A stretch of DNA of 64,000 nucleotides, from NCBI GenBank assembly GCA_031841125.1, contig CM063113.1, positions 59,885,211-59,949,210 of the forward strand, written 5' to 3'. The stretch is from Acanthococcus lagerstroemiae. Its lineage: Eukaryota > Arthropoda > Insecta > Hemiptera > Eriococcidae. Shown one piece after another: positions 1 through 10,686 of the stretch. Numbering within the stretch: position 1 is the stretch's first letter; the number at the start of each line of letters is the position of its first letter. A program made the translations under genes and the position numbers. The notes beneath the pieces are model-generated. The model had not been told where the DNA came from. It did not search any database and saw only the letters and a list, made by a program, of their open reading frames with translations.

Positions 1-1071
1 CGGCATTGGGCGCTGTGACCGCCGCCTTTATCATTGCAACTCCATCTTCATCTTGCGGCACAGTGTCTTCTTGACGAAGACAGCTATCTGATCCCATCCC
101 GCCTTACTCTTCAGAATTATCGGGACCAGGCTTTCGGATGTAAGCGGCTCAACGCCCGCGTTTTGAAAGACGGCCATCACTTCTTCTCTCTCTCGGTAGA
201 ATGCCAGACACTCGAACAGTGTGTGCCAGGCATCATCATCTCGCCCTCCTCCAGCGCAGTAGCAGCACTGCGGGCTATCTGCTAAGCCTATTCTGTGCAG
301 ATACTTGTTGAAGACACCATAGCCACTCATCATCTGTGTGAGATGAAAGTTCATCTAGCCATGGAGTCTGCCCAACTACGCGTCGAGGTTACGTATCAGC
401 AGACGGGTTCCACTCTCCATTGGTACTGCGAGAAAGCCGCTTTTCGCACATACGGAGCGTGGATTGCCTTACATCCTGCTTGGCCCGTAGCGCCGGTCTG
501 CTCTTCGGTGGCATCTTCCGCGTCGTGCTGTATACCCTCTTCCGTTCATCGGCGACTATCTTCACCCGTGGTATATCTGCTAATACGCAAACTGCCTCTA
601 TGGAGACAATGTGATAAGCGCTGGCACACCTTAGCGTAGCCGTCCGTTGGACTTTTACCAGATCGGTTCTTCTGTACTCCTTGGCTCCGATGGCGTCGAA
701 CCAGATTGAAGCCCCATATAGGAGGACCAACATGGCAACGTCCGACAACAGCTTAGGATTCTTCTTTATCGCCCCCTAGGTGCGACATGAGTCGGGTTAA
801 CCTCGCCATGACTCATTCCGCCTTCTGTGCTGTTTTCCTGACGTACTCGGAACGACAGCTTCCCGTTGAACCACAGCCCTAGATACTTCAGAGCTGCACA
901 GGACTCAATCGCTTTCCCTGTAGGCAAAAGGAAGGGGGTCGTACCGTCGACGGCGTGCAAATAGCACCGATTCCGTCTCCGAGGCTGCTAGGCACAACCC
1001 TGTCGCTTCGTTCCATCAGGTCATTGCCTCCAGCGCGTTCACCTCCTTTTCGAGTGGGGCTATGTCGTCTT
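1..1071 (-). pseudogene. R1-clade non-LTR retrotransposon remnant, RT C-terminus and zinc knuckle
   Basis: On the minus strand three frames together give the end of a reverse transcriptase polyprotein. About 960-766 encodes a segment with ALKYLGLWFNGKLSF, the post-catalytic RT block. 748-389 encodes LLYGASIWFDA followed by a thumb-like region. 354-31 encodes NFHLTQMMSGYGVFNKYLHR and a CCYC...HTLFEC zinc-knuckle-like motif, which is characteristic of R1-type elements after the RT. The stop codon is at 33-31. The frame changes between the three pieces, so the gene is dead. The upstream continuation is not adjacent: it lies at 3464-3535, beyond an inserted RTE-like element. The R1 assignment rests on remembered motif patterns, not on a search. 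Confidence 0.8.
1062..1071 (+). repeat. Target-site duplication, left copy
   Basis: ATGTCGTCTT here recurs exactly at 3454-3463. The two copies bracket the plus-strand RTE-like insertion. Both lie inside R1-like coding sequence, which reads through once the insertion and one duplicate are removed. Confidence 0.7.
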
Positions 1072-1077
1072 TGTGTC

Positions 1078-1146
1078 GCTGTGTGGCCGAGTGGTTAACG
1101 TACCCGAATTGCAATCCTTGGTCTCGGTTTCGAAACCCACCAACGC
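1078..1146 (+). repeat. tRNA-like pol III promoter region (A box and B box), not a functional tRNA
   Basis: TGGCCGAGTGG at 1084-1094 is a perfect A box, and GGTTTCGAAACCC at 1126-1138 is a near-consensus B box, about 32 nt apart as in tRNAs. The acceptor stem does not pair well and the anticodon arm is not clean, so I read this as a tRNA-derived SINE-like head and not a tRNA gene. The same TGGCCGAGTGG core heads the SINE at 8221-8442. Confidence 0.6.
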
Positions 1147-1554
1147 CAGAAAGCTAGTTCTATTTGAATACACTCCCACTAACATCCTAGCAAACACAGC
1201 AACAACAGTATCAATCGAGGTGGAAAGATAACGCGTCCTGTAATCCCCACCAGTCCGAACGAACAGGGCACTACAATCGCAGGGCGTGTCACCACCGGAC
1301 TTAAAAAGACTGATACTGGTATGTGCACGTTGTGGCCAGCTTACTCAGCGTTGTACAAATACGTGGCTAGTAAGCGAACTGCGGCTGCACACTCTTCGGC
1401 ATAGAGAAGGAAAACTCGAACGCAACAAACCGTGGGGTAAGCAACGGCAAACTACCCCGACTAACCCTGCCTAGGAAAGGTTAGGAAAGTTGCGCGTCAG
1501 AAACTGCGATCGCCAACATCCGGCAACGGGTACGGCACCTGATTTGAGGAGATC

Positions 1555-3440
1555 TTGCGGCGGATGGAGAGAAGGAGAATGGCCAATATTGAGAAGAAAA
1601 AGGGAAAATACGCGCGATTACATCGGGAGATTCGTAGAAAAGTCCGACAGGCCAAGAACGACTGGCTAACTGAACAGTGTATGGAGGCTGAAGAATTACA
1701 TCGACGGTATGACTCCTTCAATTTCCATAAAAAACCGAAGCAAATTACAGGCAACTATAGGAAATCGAAGTTAACATCACTTCGAAATGAAAACAATGAA
1801 TTGGTAACCGATGAAATGGAAATTCGAAAACTTTGGAAAAACTATGCTGAATCACTGTTTAATGATGATAGAGCTGAGTCGACAATCGAAAATGTCAGTA
1901 TGGACGAATTGACGGGCCCAGATATCTTTGAGTCTGAAGTGGAGAATGCGCTACATGCAATGCAAAATGGAAAATCGCCTGGGCATGATGAAGTATATGC
2001 TGAAGCGCTGAAACTCACTGACACAAAAATACTCACGGATTTATTCAACAAGATCTACAAAACTAGCCAAATACCTAAAGATCGGATGAAGTCAACTTTT
2101 GTAGTACTACCGAAGAAAAGTCAAGCCAGAAGATGCGGATATTATAGGTTGATCAGCCTAATGAGCCATGCTTTGAAAGCGTTCCTGAAAGTCCTGCATA
2201 CATGCCTATTCCCTATAGATGAGAAGAACTGAGCGACGGGCGGCAGTTTGGTTTCAAGAAGGGTCTAGGGACGCGAGAAGCCTTGTTCTCCATGAAAATA
2301 TTACTTCAGAAGGCATACGACTACAGAAAAGACGTGTTCGTATGCTTTATTGACTACCGGAAAGCATTTCATACCATACGGCATGATACCATGATACACC
2401 TACTCTGAGAAGCAGGACTGGACGGTAAAGATATCAGAATAATCCAGAATCTTTACTGGGGACAAACGGCAGAAATCCGTATCAGAAATAATCTTACGAC
2501 AGATGAATTCCAAGTGCGAAGGGGTGTGCGCCAGGGTTGCATATTATCACCAATGCTGTTTAACCTGTACATGGAGAATGTATTCCGTATTGCGCTGGAG
2601 AAAGCCGGGCAGAGGGAATCAAGGTGAACGGAAAGCTCATTAACAACTTAAGATACGCTAACGACACGGCACTTATTGCAGACAACATTGAAGATCTACA
2701 GAATCTAGTAAACGCGATAAATGATGTTGGAGTACAATATGGACTGGTCATAAACATGAAGAAAACCGAATTTATGGTTGTCAGCAGGGAAAAACATCCA
2801 GATGCAACTCTGCAAATCGGTGGAATCCAAATACAGAGAGTGTCATCGTTCAAATACCTAAGTGCGATGCTACATAAAAAATGTGATGACGACAAAGAAG
2901 TACCTGTCAGAATAGGACAAGCTAAAAACACGTACGGAAAGTTACGTACATATCTAACCTGCAGAGACGTACCACTGCACCTGAAAATTGAAAGTACTTA
3001 AGTGTTACGTTTGGCCAGTGCTGCTGTACGGGGCTGAAACCTGGTCGTTGAAAGTCAAGTCTATAAATCGACTGGAGGCTTGCGAAATGTGGCTGCTGCG
3101 AAGAACATTGCGCATACCATGGGTAGAAAAGGTTTCGAATTTGGAAGTACTGAAGCGCGCGGGCGTAGAACGAGAAATCCTGGAGAATATCAAAACCAGG
3201 AAAGCCACCTATTTAGGACATATTCTTCGAGGAGAGAAATACGTGATTCCAAAACTAATGATAATCGGCAGAATAGAAGGGAAACGAGGAATCGGCCAGA
3301 AACAGCACTCATGACTCAGAAATCTACACCAATGGACCGGAATTCAGGACGCGGAGACGATTTTCCGATTAGCGGAGACCGGTGAACTTCGTGAACAAAT
3401 GAGGGATGGTGATCGCCAACGCGCTTTGTAGCGTAAGGCA
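1555..3440 (+). pseudogene. RTE/BovB-like reverse transcriptase, frameshifted and catalytically dead
   Basis: 1555-2232 reads as the basic linker before the RT and the early fingers (LWKNYAESLFNDD, ALHAMQNGKSPGHDEV, ALKLTDTKILTDLFNKIYKTSQIP). At about 2222 the frame shifts into GRQFGFKKG, CFIDYRKAFHTI and, after an in-frame stop near 2406, RRGVRQGCILSPMLFNLYMENVF (to about 2580). A further shift gives NNLRYANDTALIADN at about 2640-2700, where the expected YADD is YAND, so one catalytic aspartate is lost. 2988-3314 carries the C-terminal LLYGAETWSLK, WLLRRTLRIPWVEKV and YLGHILRG blocks. The last frame continues to about 3430 (TIFRLAETGELREQMRDGD). At least three frame breaks make it a pseudogene. 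RTE is chosen because of the combination of RGVRQGCILSP and the C-terminal GHILRG region, from memory of BovB-like elements. Confidence 0.75.
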
Positions 3441-3453
3441 CACGAAGAAGAAG

Positions 3454-3463
3454 ATGTCGTCTT
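3454..3463 (+). repeat. Target-site duplication, right copy
   Basis: Exact copy of the 10-bp ATGTCGTCTT at 1062-1071. It follows immediately after the GAAGAAG tail of the inserted element. Confidence 0.7.
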
Positions 3464-3535
3464 CAACTGTGACTGCCAGGGTGTCGTCGGCGTACCAGGT
3501 GATGCGCGGCTGATGAGTGATGACTGACGCTCTGC
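3464..3535 (-). pseudogene. R1-clade RT fragment with catalytic YADD (upstream part of the 1-1071 remnant)
   Basis: Minus-strand translation gives ITWYADDTLAVTVEDDI, the RT palm motif with both catalytic aspartates. The sense reading resumes at position 1071 after the inserted element, with DDIAPLEKEVNALEA, which is the expected downstream block. This short piece is therefore the other side of the same R1-like copy. Nothing convincingly RT-like is seen beyond about 3535. Confidence 0.7.
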
Positions 3536-6500
3536 AGTATTTACTGGATAGCAACTGGCAGTAATATTTCTGTTGTTGAAAAGTGTTTTTTTCATTGATT
3601 TCCGACCATCAGTCTCATCCGTAGCATATATGAGGGAAATACCTCCAATACTGGTCACTGCTGAATCCGAAAATAATCACGAATCACTTCCACAGTTCGT
3701 ATTCTGACATTTGTAGTAAAAATGATGCAAAAGACCACCAGTGAAAAATATTTTTGACCGAATCGAGTCAGGCGTTGATGTATAGGTTTCGACTGATTTC
3801 CGATAAAATCTATCAGCTACAAATACTTCAAATCCGCCAAAATGACATAGTTTGAAACCGCCGACCCATTATTCATACTGAAACTGAAGTGTAGAATAAA
3901 TTTTGTCTGAAACTTCACATGCTGCTAGCGTTCGTTAGTTTTGCCGTACACGTCGGTGAGACGATAAACCTCGACTTTTGCGCGGACGACTCGAAACTTC
4001 AAGTCTGTGGCCGAGTGAGATTAATCGGTTAAGTGGAGGTAAATGTATAACTTATAACGATTAAATACATGCATAAGCTTATTCGATTAAGCACGCCGAA
4101 CTAGCGGCGCAAGATCGTTTACTCGCCCTTACACATAAACTTACATTCGGCGTATCTGCGATAAATTTGCGGTTTTTTGTCCATTAAACGTACAAACGAG
4201 CGTTGTAAAACACATTATGCGCAATAACTGACCCGAGCTCGAGAGAGTCGCTATTATGTACCTAAATAAATATACATTCTCGAGTCGCGAACTCTTTAAA
4301 ATTCGTTGACGCTAAAATGCTCATTCGTGGGACAGCAGACGGATTAAGATTCGATTAACGAAATTAACCGCCACCCGCCGCATTTCCTGGATGGTCAATG
4401 AAGTTAAAATCCTTTATTGTAATCAACGCCGTACCACATGGAGCCGCAAATTGGTATTCAAATTTGAAATTTGCGACACGTATACGAAGCACGAAGAAGC
4501 ATTCCTCTGAACGAGGGTGCGGACGTAGCGAGGAAACGGATCGTCATTTTCTGATAACCCTTTCATCTTGTATTTTGTGCGAATCTCTATCGCCGAAATT
4601 CGCCTATAATTGAGATCAGAATCGGCAAGCAATGTCGAAACCAACTTCAGGGTCGTGCAACAGATGCGTCAAATGTGGTCGCAGGCCCAACTGTGGCTAT
4701 ATAATTCGAGAATTATTCCGCTGCAAAAATTGTGGAATAGCGAAGAACAGGCGATAAAAAAAAATGATAAGAATGACAACACTAGCCTACATAGTTTCAA
4801 TTCCTAATGGCAAAATATTCTCAGCAAGTCTGAAAATTTCAGAACGAAAAGATCCAAAGCGATAGTTCTATAAACTTACATTTTTTTCAGAGAATCTAGT
4901 TGAATTAAAAATAGTAACGATCTTTGCACATGTCATGATTTCAAATGGGAAATTGGACTCAGCTGACAAAGCAGACATAAAAGAGAGTGAATTGGCTTTA
5001 TGAATCATCATACGAGTCAGTGGCAGATCCGGAGAGCCATCAAGGCAATTCAAAATATGTAAGATTAGTTACAATTTAATCAAACCCCTCCTCCAAAGTA
5101 CTGTAGATCAAACAGAATTACTTTGACTTGTGAATGATTTGTACAGGTGACCATATTCTCTTATTAACACTGAAAATGAAATTGCCTTCCGAATCGAGAT
5201 GTCAAATTCATTCAACTCGTCGGACGATCTTTGGAGCACTAGGCGACTAGGTACGGGTTAAAATCCGATCAAGCTCAAATTTAGTAGATATACGTTTTCA
5301 GTAGGGAAGAACAAACGGAGGGGCAGACAAAATAAGAAATGAAAATCGGCAAAATGAGGACAGTTCTGGCACACATATGGCATAGTCTTAAAGTCGAAGG
5401 AGCTACAAGGCACCAAGTTTTAAAAAAAGTGATCTTTTAAAAACTGAATACAAATTCTTATTCAGAAAGTGTTCCACGGATGACACCCACAGAACATCGA
5501 GAATTCAACAAGAACTTGATTAGCTATAGTAATAACCTATCCTCAAAGTATAGAAAAATGACTGATCTAAACCCAAAATCAGTCAAGAAAAAAAATGCGA
5601 TATTTTATGTATAAAATTGGGACAAACAACGACAAGCCCCTCTCCCGTCGTCAATACTTCTAGAATTTGCCACTATTAAACACGTAGATGTCTTCAATGT
5701 TTGAATCCTCCCATCCTTCTCCCTGCCCATTTCTAGGTCCTACAATTTTGGAAATACGTACAAACTGAAAAATCATTAATTTAGATACCTCAACACCCGT
5801 ACATATTCAAGATCCGCATCGTATTCACGACTTTTCTAATTTGGCTACCCGCCCTGAAGTCATAATTCTCAACCTGGCGTAGAAATTTTACTCAACGGCA
5901 CTGAAAATCCTATAGACGATATCCTGATTTTATTATTAGTAATAAAATAAGTTGAAAAACTCCGTTGGATGATGTCCATCAGCAACGAAATACCAAAATA
6001 TATGGTCTTGAGTTGGTGACGTTCAAAGGGTGGTTCTAAAGATGAGAAAAACTGAGAAGCTTGCTCGAGGTAAAGTTGCATCTTTTCTGTTTCCTGAGTT
6101 TTGTGGACACTTAAAACCTCGGACGTTCTACCCGTAAGGCATATTTTTTGAAAGTTGAGTTGAATTATTCGTGGCGCTGCTCCATCACATTAGGAGGAAA
6201 ATTATAAATGTGCTCTTATTTTTCCCATACCCCCCCCCCCTGGGTTTTGAGAAAAACTAACAAAACTGAAATCTATAGCATGTTCTAGCCTTTGGAATGG
6301 TAGTCAACCATACCTGAGATTCTTTGGAGCACTATTCCAAACAAATCAATAAAAACAGTTTTGAAGGCAGTCTTTCCAGTTTTCGAGTCAAATTCCGCCG
6401 AGCCTCAGAATACGAGTGTTGACTGTCAAGGAGGGAAATTATTATTTTTTAATAGACTTCGCTCTTCATTCTCGGCAGCAGCGCGATTCTCACCGGAATA

Positions 6501-7569
6501 TACTGGCCGCGTGATTTCGATTAACTCGTGTAAAAAGTCATCACTCTCGAACGATAAGCTCACCCTCTCCTCTCCCCCAGAGGCATCAGGAGCGACCACC
6601 AAAATTAGATTCCCGATAATCATGTTCATATCGTTTTCAAACAGAAAATAACGCAGGACAGAATTTTTCATTAAAATGCTAATACACGATTTTCCTTTAT
6701 CTGCCCCAGATAAGCAGTTAATTAAGGAAAGATTATCGAACCAATCTACGTCTCACAGGGAAAGATGTTTCTCCTTTAATTTCACGAAGTTTCGCGCTGG
6801 ATGCTATCGACTGCCGTGATTTCGCACCCCCGTGCGACCGTTTACTGGAAAAATGAGAAAAGATCTGACGCGACAAGAAGCAGAGGAGAACCGAGTAGCT
6901 CGACTGAGCCGAAATTTTTAGTATGCCGACTAATACTAATAGGGTCAATATTGGTTTTAGCCCTCCTGGAATTAAAACGGTTTATTTAATCGACGTACGT
7001 TATTTTGATTAAAGTATTTCCGAAAATACTCGCTCGAATTATCGATTTTTTTCTCACTTTTATTTGCGCTCGCACGTGCCTGTATGCTGGTATTAGTTTT
7101 TCAACTCGCATTCGCGCCATTTCGCGAGAGATGAACGAACTGCCAAGTCCCCGCGGACGAGGGCGGTCATTCGGTCGCGGCGATACGTGCCCACATTCAC
7201 TTTTTGTTAGAAGAGCTATCATGTTCTGCGAGGTGAGATCTCTCAACGTGCACGACTCACTTTTGCACTTGTTAGATGGCTGTGGGACAAAATGTCAGAA
7301 TAGAGTGGCCGGTGATGAAGGAAGCATACATCGAGTTGAGATGGAGATTGTAAGACTACATAATTCTAGACCGTGTCCTTCTTGAAAATGTTTACACGAA
7401 AACTTACAAAAGGTACAAAATGCCTCTGCAGTCTCAATAACAGGTACTAGGTTCTCAAACATAAGTACTGCCTCTGCAGCATCAACGACAGACACGAAAT
7501 AAGTACCGTCTTAAGCAGCACCAAATGCAATACGCGCCACGGTAAGTGAGTCACACTCCGTCTCGCCTG
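3536..7569. other. No gene recognised
   Basis: Four kilobases of AT-rich sequence with no motif-bearing reading frame on either strand. There is a run of ten C at about 6231. Open frames near 4400-4640 and 6361-6671 are short, overlap on both strands and show nothing I recognise. 6780-7250 is noticeably richer in CpG than its surroundings but has no supported exon. Confidence 0.5.
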
Positions 7570-7579
7570 CAGTGTCTCA

Positions 7580-8170
7580 AGGTCGCTGGAATCAATTTCG
7601 AAGGCAATTTCTAGAACCGAGTCGTTGGAGTCCTACTGAAAGGAGGGAGTTCCAGTTAAGTAATGGTTATTATATCAAGGTCTATTCAATGTACAGGTTT
7701 TCAAGATATCTGAATTCAATTTTCAAAGTAATTTTTGGAGCCCACTCATTGAAATCTCACGAAAATGAGCTCTAGTCTCACCAAAAAAAGTTCCAGCTAA
7801 ATATTGTTTATCATACCAGAACTGTATTCAATTTATAGGTTTTTGTTGTTACTGAATTCAATTATGGAAGAAATTTCTAGAATTGATTCATTGGTGCACC
7901 ACGAAAAAAGTTATAGTCCTACCAAAGAGAGTTGAGATTATATTAAATTTACAGGTACCTATTCAAGTTCGTTAAATTAAGTTTTGAAGGCAATTTCCGG
8001 AGCTAACTCACGGGGGTTCCACCAAAGGGAGTTCAATTTGGAGGAGGTTTCAACTAAATAATGGTCATTGTGATACTTTATTCACTTTATAGGTTTTCGA
8101 GGTGGCTGAATTCAATTTCAAAGGCAAATTTTAGGTCCGACCCACTGGGGTCTCACCAAAGCGGGTTCCT
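7580..8170 (+). repeat. Diverged tandem array, unit about 130-140 bp
   Basis: A phrase of the type 'ttcaattt(a)taggtttt...ctgaattcaatt...aaggcaattt...ctcaccaaa' recurs with starts near 7696, 7838, 7968 and 8092. Each is followed by a CTCA-CACCAAAG-type segment. Units have drifted strongly. A stray related unit (TTTATAGGTTTCCGAGGTCACTG) appears at about 9020, downstream of the SINE. Confidence 0.6.
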
Positions 8171-8208
8171 ACCGCGAATAACGCTCATCACTTTCGGATT
8201 GTATTTCC

Positions 8209-8220
8209 TTCATGTAACTT
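8209..8220 (+). repeat. SINE target-site duplication, left copy
   Basis: TTCATGTAACTT, repeated exactly at 8443-8454 on the other side of the SINE. Confidence 0.8.
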
Positions 8221-8442
8221 CTTTTTCTAACTTTAGTCTCAACCCGAGCCCTGGAGTCCGCACTTTCGAGCATTACTTCAGAGACGTCGGGGAGGCTGTT
8301 AGGGCTGTTTTAGCCCTCTTCTCATCTTACCGAAAAATCGGCCTAGGTCGAAATGTAGCGAGCTGCTGCGTGGGTTCGGAATCGGGACCTTCAAATTTTG
8401 AGACCAGCGCGCTATCCACTCGGCCAACCAGACCCCTCCGCT
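8221..8442 (-). mobile_element. Full-length tRNA-derived SINE (SINE-A)
   Basis: On the minus strand the element starts with a tRNA-like head: A box TGGCCGAGTGG (about 8434-8424) and a degenerate B box in GATTCCGAACCC. It then has a body shared with two other loci, and ends in an A-rich tail (GACTAAAGTTAGAAAAAG). A perfect 12-bp target duplication fixes both ends and gives a length of about 222 bp. The body contains ACATTTCGACCTA, GCCGATTTTTCGG and TGCTCGAAAG, conserved in the 23803-23990 copy. The 3' portion recurs at 58983-59054. It inserted next to the tandem array at 7580-8170. The perfect duplication suggests this is a comparatively young copy. Confidence 0.85.
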
Positions 8443-8454
8443 TTCATGTAACTT
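8443..8454 (+). repeat. SINE target-site duplication, right copy
   Basis: TTCATGTAACTT, identical to 8209-8220. Confidence 0.8.
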
Positions 8455-8656
8455 ACCTGTTAAGAAAAATAACCACATCCAAAGTTAAACTGTTTTCTGA
8501 CTTTTGTCTCCTTTTTTAAACATATCACAGGATCGGATCCCTAAAAATAATATGCTCCTTATTTAGTCGGATTTCCCTTCAGTGAATCCCCAACGGATCG
8601 AATCCAAACATTTCTTTTAAAATTAAGTTTAGTGACCTGGAAAACCTACACATCTT

Positions 8657-10472
8657 TGCAGGGTCTCCATCCTTGTTCGGAAATGATTTTCCCTGACTTT
8701 TACAAGTTTTTCAGGCCAATTTTTCCAGTTTTCCAGACTCTTCAAATACAAATTACACATGCAAAGAGGGGGGGGGTAGGGGGTCAAATTTTTTTGAACA
8801 TCGTGAGCGGCGAATATCGTCAATCATTCGACAAACTTTTTTTTTTACTACTGTGTGCTTAAGAAGCTGCGGCAGAGGAGGTGTAAGAATTTAATGATGG
8901 AAATGAAAACGCGCTCTATGGGGTGCAGCATGGTGTGATGTCAATTAACGACTTCAAAGATTTTTTTCGTGAGACCTAATGCGAACCGTGAAGGGGGGGG
9001 TGAAAATTCGAAAATTGGTTTATAGGTTTCCGAGGTCACTGTATTCGATCTAAGGGGTAATTTTTGGATCTTGGTCCTTCTGGTGCGACCAGTGAGGTAG
9101 CAAGAGCGTAGGGCAAGAAACGGTTGACTCGGAATCCACCCTTCCTAATTAAAGCCACCGAATAGGGTAAAAATACAGTTTTATTTATTCAAAGTGTTGC
9201 TAATAGAAAATAACGTCGTAAAGATTTCACAACTGAAAAACCACAGGAGCTTAAACGTGGTCCAGATTAAAAATCGAAAGCATAATATTCGAAATCAGCG
9301 ACACAAAACCACCGCTATTTCGATATTTCGTGCAATTTTTCGCCGGAGAAGGTGAATTCGTATTACGACAGTGCTCTGGAAGGGGTCGGATGAAAATCTG
9401 AGGCGATATTCAAAATCAGCGACTCAGAGCTTGGTTGATGACTATCCTGTCCAAAAATTTGACTTTAAAATCTCGTAAAGAATTTGGAACTTGAGGAAAA
9501 CTAGAGTAACCGGAATGAGCCCCTCATTTGTGGAGTTTGAATGGTTTAGGAGGAGGGGAAATAACTTATTAAAATGAATTCTGGAACCCATGAGAAAAAG
9601 CTACTACTACAGCATATCTAACGACAAATGTTATGAAAGTAAAAAAATGGTTAGGATCTGGAAAATTATGGCACCAGGGAAGGCGGAAGAGGCTTCAATT
9701 TATGAGTATCGACAGATACAATATAAGGTCATATATGTATTTGAAAACAATGGACTTTTTCATAATGCGATAATAATTATTATGCGGTCTTCAGATTTTT
9801 TTTCAAATTTTGTGGATTAGTTACTTTTTCTCCAAAATCTCGGAAGTCACTTTCATTCACCCTTCTCTACATTTGGGAAGGAGAGGAGAACCGAAGAAAA
9901 ATCCGATGGCAGGATGTTCCAGAAGGTGAATTCATTGGTTTTCAAATTTTCGTTTCATTGCGACTTTCTCAAAAAAGTTTTTATACTGGAGAGAGTAGCT
10001 AAACTGAGTACTTTTTTATTTTCGCGTCTGTTTGCGCCGATTTTCAGATTCTCGCGAACAGGATGAGATGGGAACACGAAACACGAAACACGAAACAGCT
10101 GATATTGGGAGAAATGTACAGGGATTGGTTCGCATTTCGTCATATTTTTCGTGAAATGGTCGTGAAAAGTCACGAAATACGAAATACGTCAAGTGTATAG
10201 CCGCCTTAATATAAAGATGTGTAAACACGAAACGAATACCATGAAAACGATTTTATCACACCAACACACTCTGTACTACTGCGGTAGAAGAGGGGATTGT
10301 ATTGCCCACGTCCTTCTCTTGTGAAAGAAAAAATATGAGAAAAGTGCCTGAGCGAAGCGAAGGAAAAATTTTTTACAAAATTCCCAGACTTTTAGATGAA
10401 AAATACTGAAAATTCCAAAATTCCCTGACTATTCCAGGGTTTTCAGGTTTTTCAGAGAATGGACACCCTGCG
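8657..10472. repeat. Inverted 'GCAGGGTSTCCA' ends with Phe/Pro-rich-looking 'TTCCCTGACTTTT' subterminal repeats
   Basis: GCAGGGTCTCCATCC at about 8658-8672 is followed by TTTTCCCTGACTTTTACAAG. On the other strand, GCAGGGTGTCCATTC (about 10472-10458) is followed by blocks such as CTGGAATAGTCAGGGAATT. These look like ends of one DNA-transposon or MITE family. They may be the two ends of one degraded 1.8-kb element or two separate solo ends. Inside I see no gene, apart from a run of G at 8766 and the stray array unit at about 9020. No target duplication was identified. Confidence 0.35.
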
Positions 10473-10555
10473 ACACCCAAACTACATTTTCAGAACAACG
10501 GCCTCTCCCTCAAATCTCCCTGCGATTGCTGACCAAAATTACGGAGTCAGTCTAT

Positions 10556-10564
10556 ATTATATTC
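10556..10564 (+). repeat. SINE-B copy 1 target duplication, left
   Basis: ATTATATTC, exactly repeated at 10678-10686. Confidence 0.6.
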
Positions 10565-10677
10565 AATTTCCCTCCGGTCACTGACGCGATACTCGAAAGG
10601 GTAGTTCCTGTGGCCGGTGGTGCGGTGTCATAGGGGCCACTTTGGCATGCGTGCATCGCCATACGTCCCACCACACC
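10565..10677 (-). mobile_element. SINE-B copy 1 (short dispersed repeat, 113 bp)
   Basis: One of four closely related copies in the window (also 15861-15974, 18701-18814, 49408-49509). In minus orientation it runs GGTGTGGTGGGACG ... GCATGCCAAAGTGGCCCC ... CTTTCGAGTATCGCGTCAGTG ... GGAGGGAAATT. It is bounded by a 9-bp direct repeat (ATTATATTC), so it moved as a discrete unit. There is no coding capacity, no poly-A tail and no terminal inverted repeat. TGCCAAAGTGG resembles a pol III A box and CTTTCGAGTATC weakly resembles a B box, which would make this a minimal tRNA-like SINE. The sense orientation is not certain. Confidence 0.75.
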
Positions 10678-10686
10678 ATTATATTC
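10678..10686 (+). repeat. SINE-B copy 1 target duplication, right
   Basis: ATTATATTC, identical to 10556-10564. Confidence 0.6.

Larger units (their letters stand above)
1072..3453 (+). mobile_element. RTE/BovB-like non-LTR retrotransposon copy with tRNA-like 5' end
   Basis: This insertion of about 2.38 kb lies between exact 10-bp duplications. It begins with a tRNA-like sequence (pol III A and B boxes), continues through about 400 bp with no recognised coding, then an RT body from about 1555, and ends in a GAAGAAGAAG tail. The body contains RGVRQGC, NNLRY, LLYGAETWSLK and YLGHILRG blocks in the order seen in RTE/BovB elements. No apurinic endonuclease domain is present upstream, so the copy is internally deleted or chimeric. 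A 5'-truncated sibling 3' end is at 52567-52675. Confidence 0.75.

Noticed and set aside
1078..1146. Functional tRNA gene
   Set aside because: A and B boxes are good, but the acceptor stem and anticodon arm do not form a credible cloverleaf, and the sequence sits exactly at the start of a retrotransposed unit.
10565..10677. HDV-like or hammerhead ribozyme in SINE-B
   Set aside because: The outer helix resembles a P1-type pairing, but no CTGANGA/GAAA core exists and no second nested pairing equivalent to HDV P2 was found.
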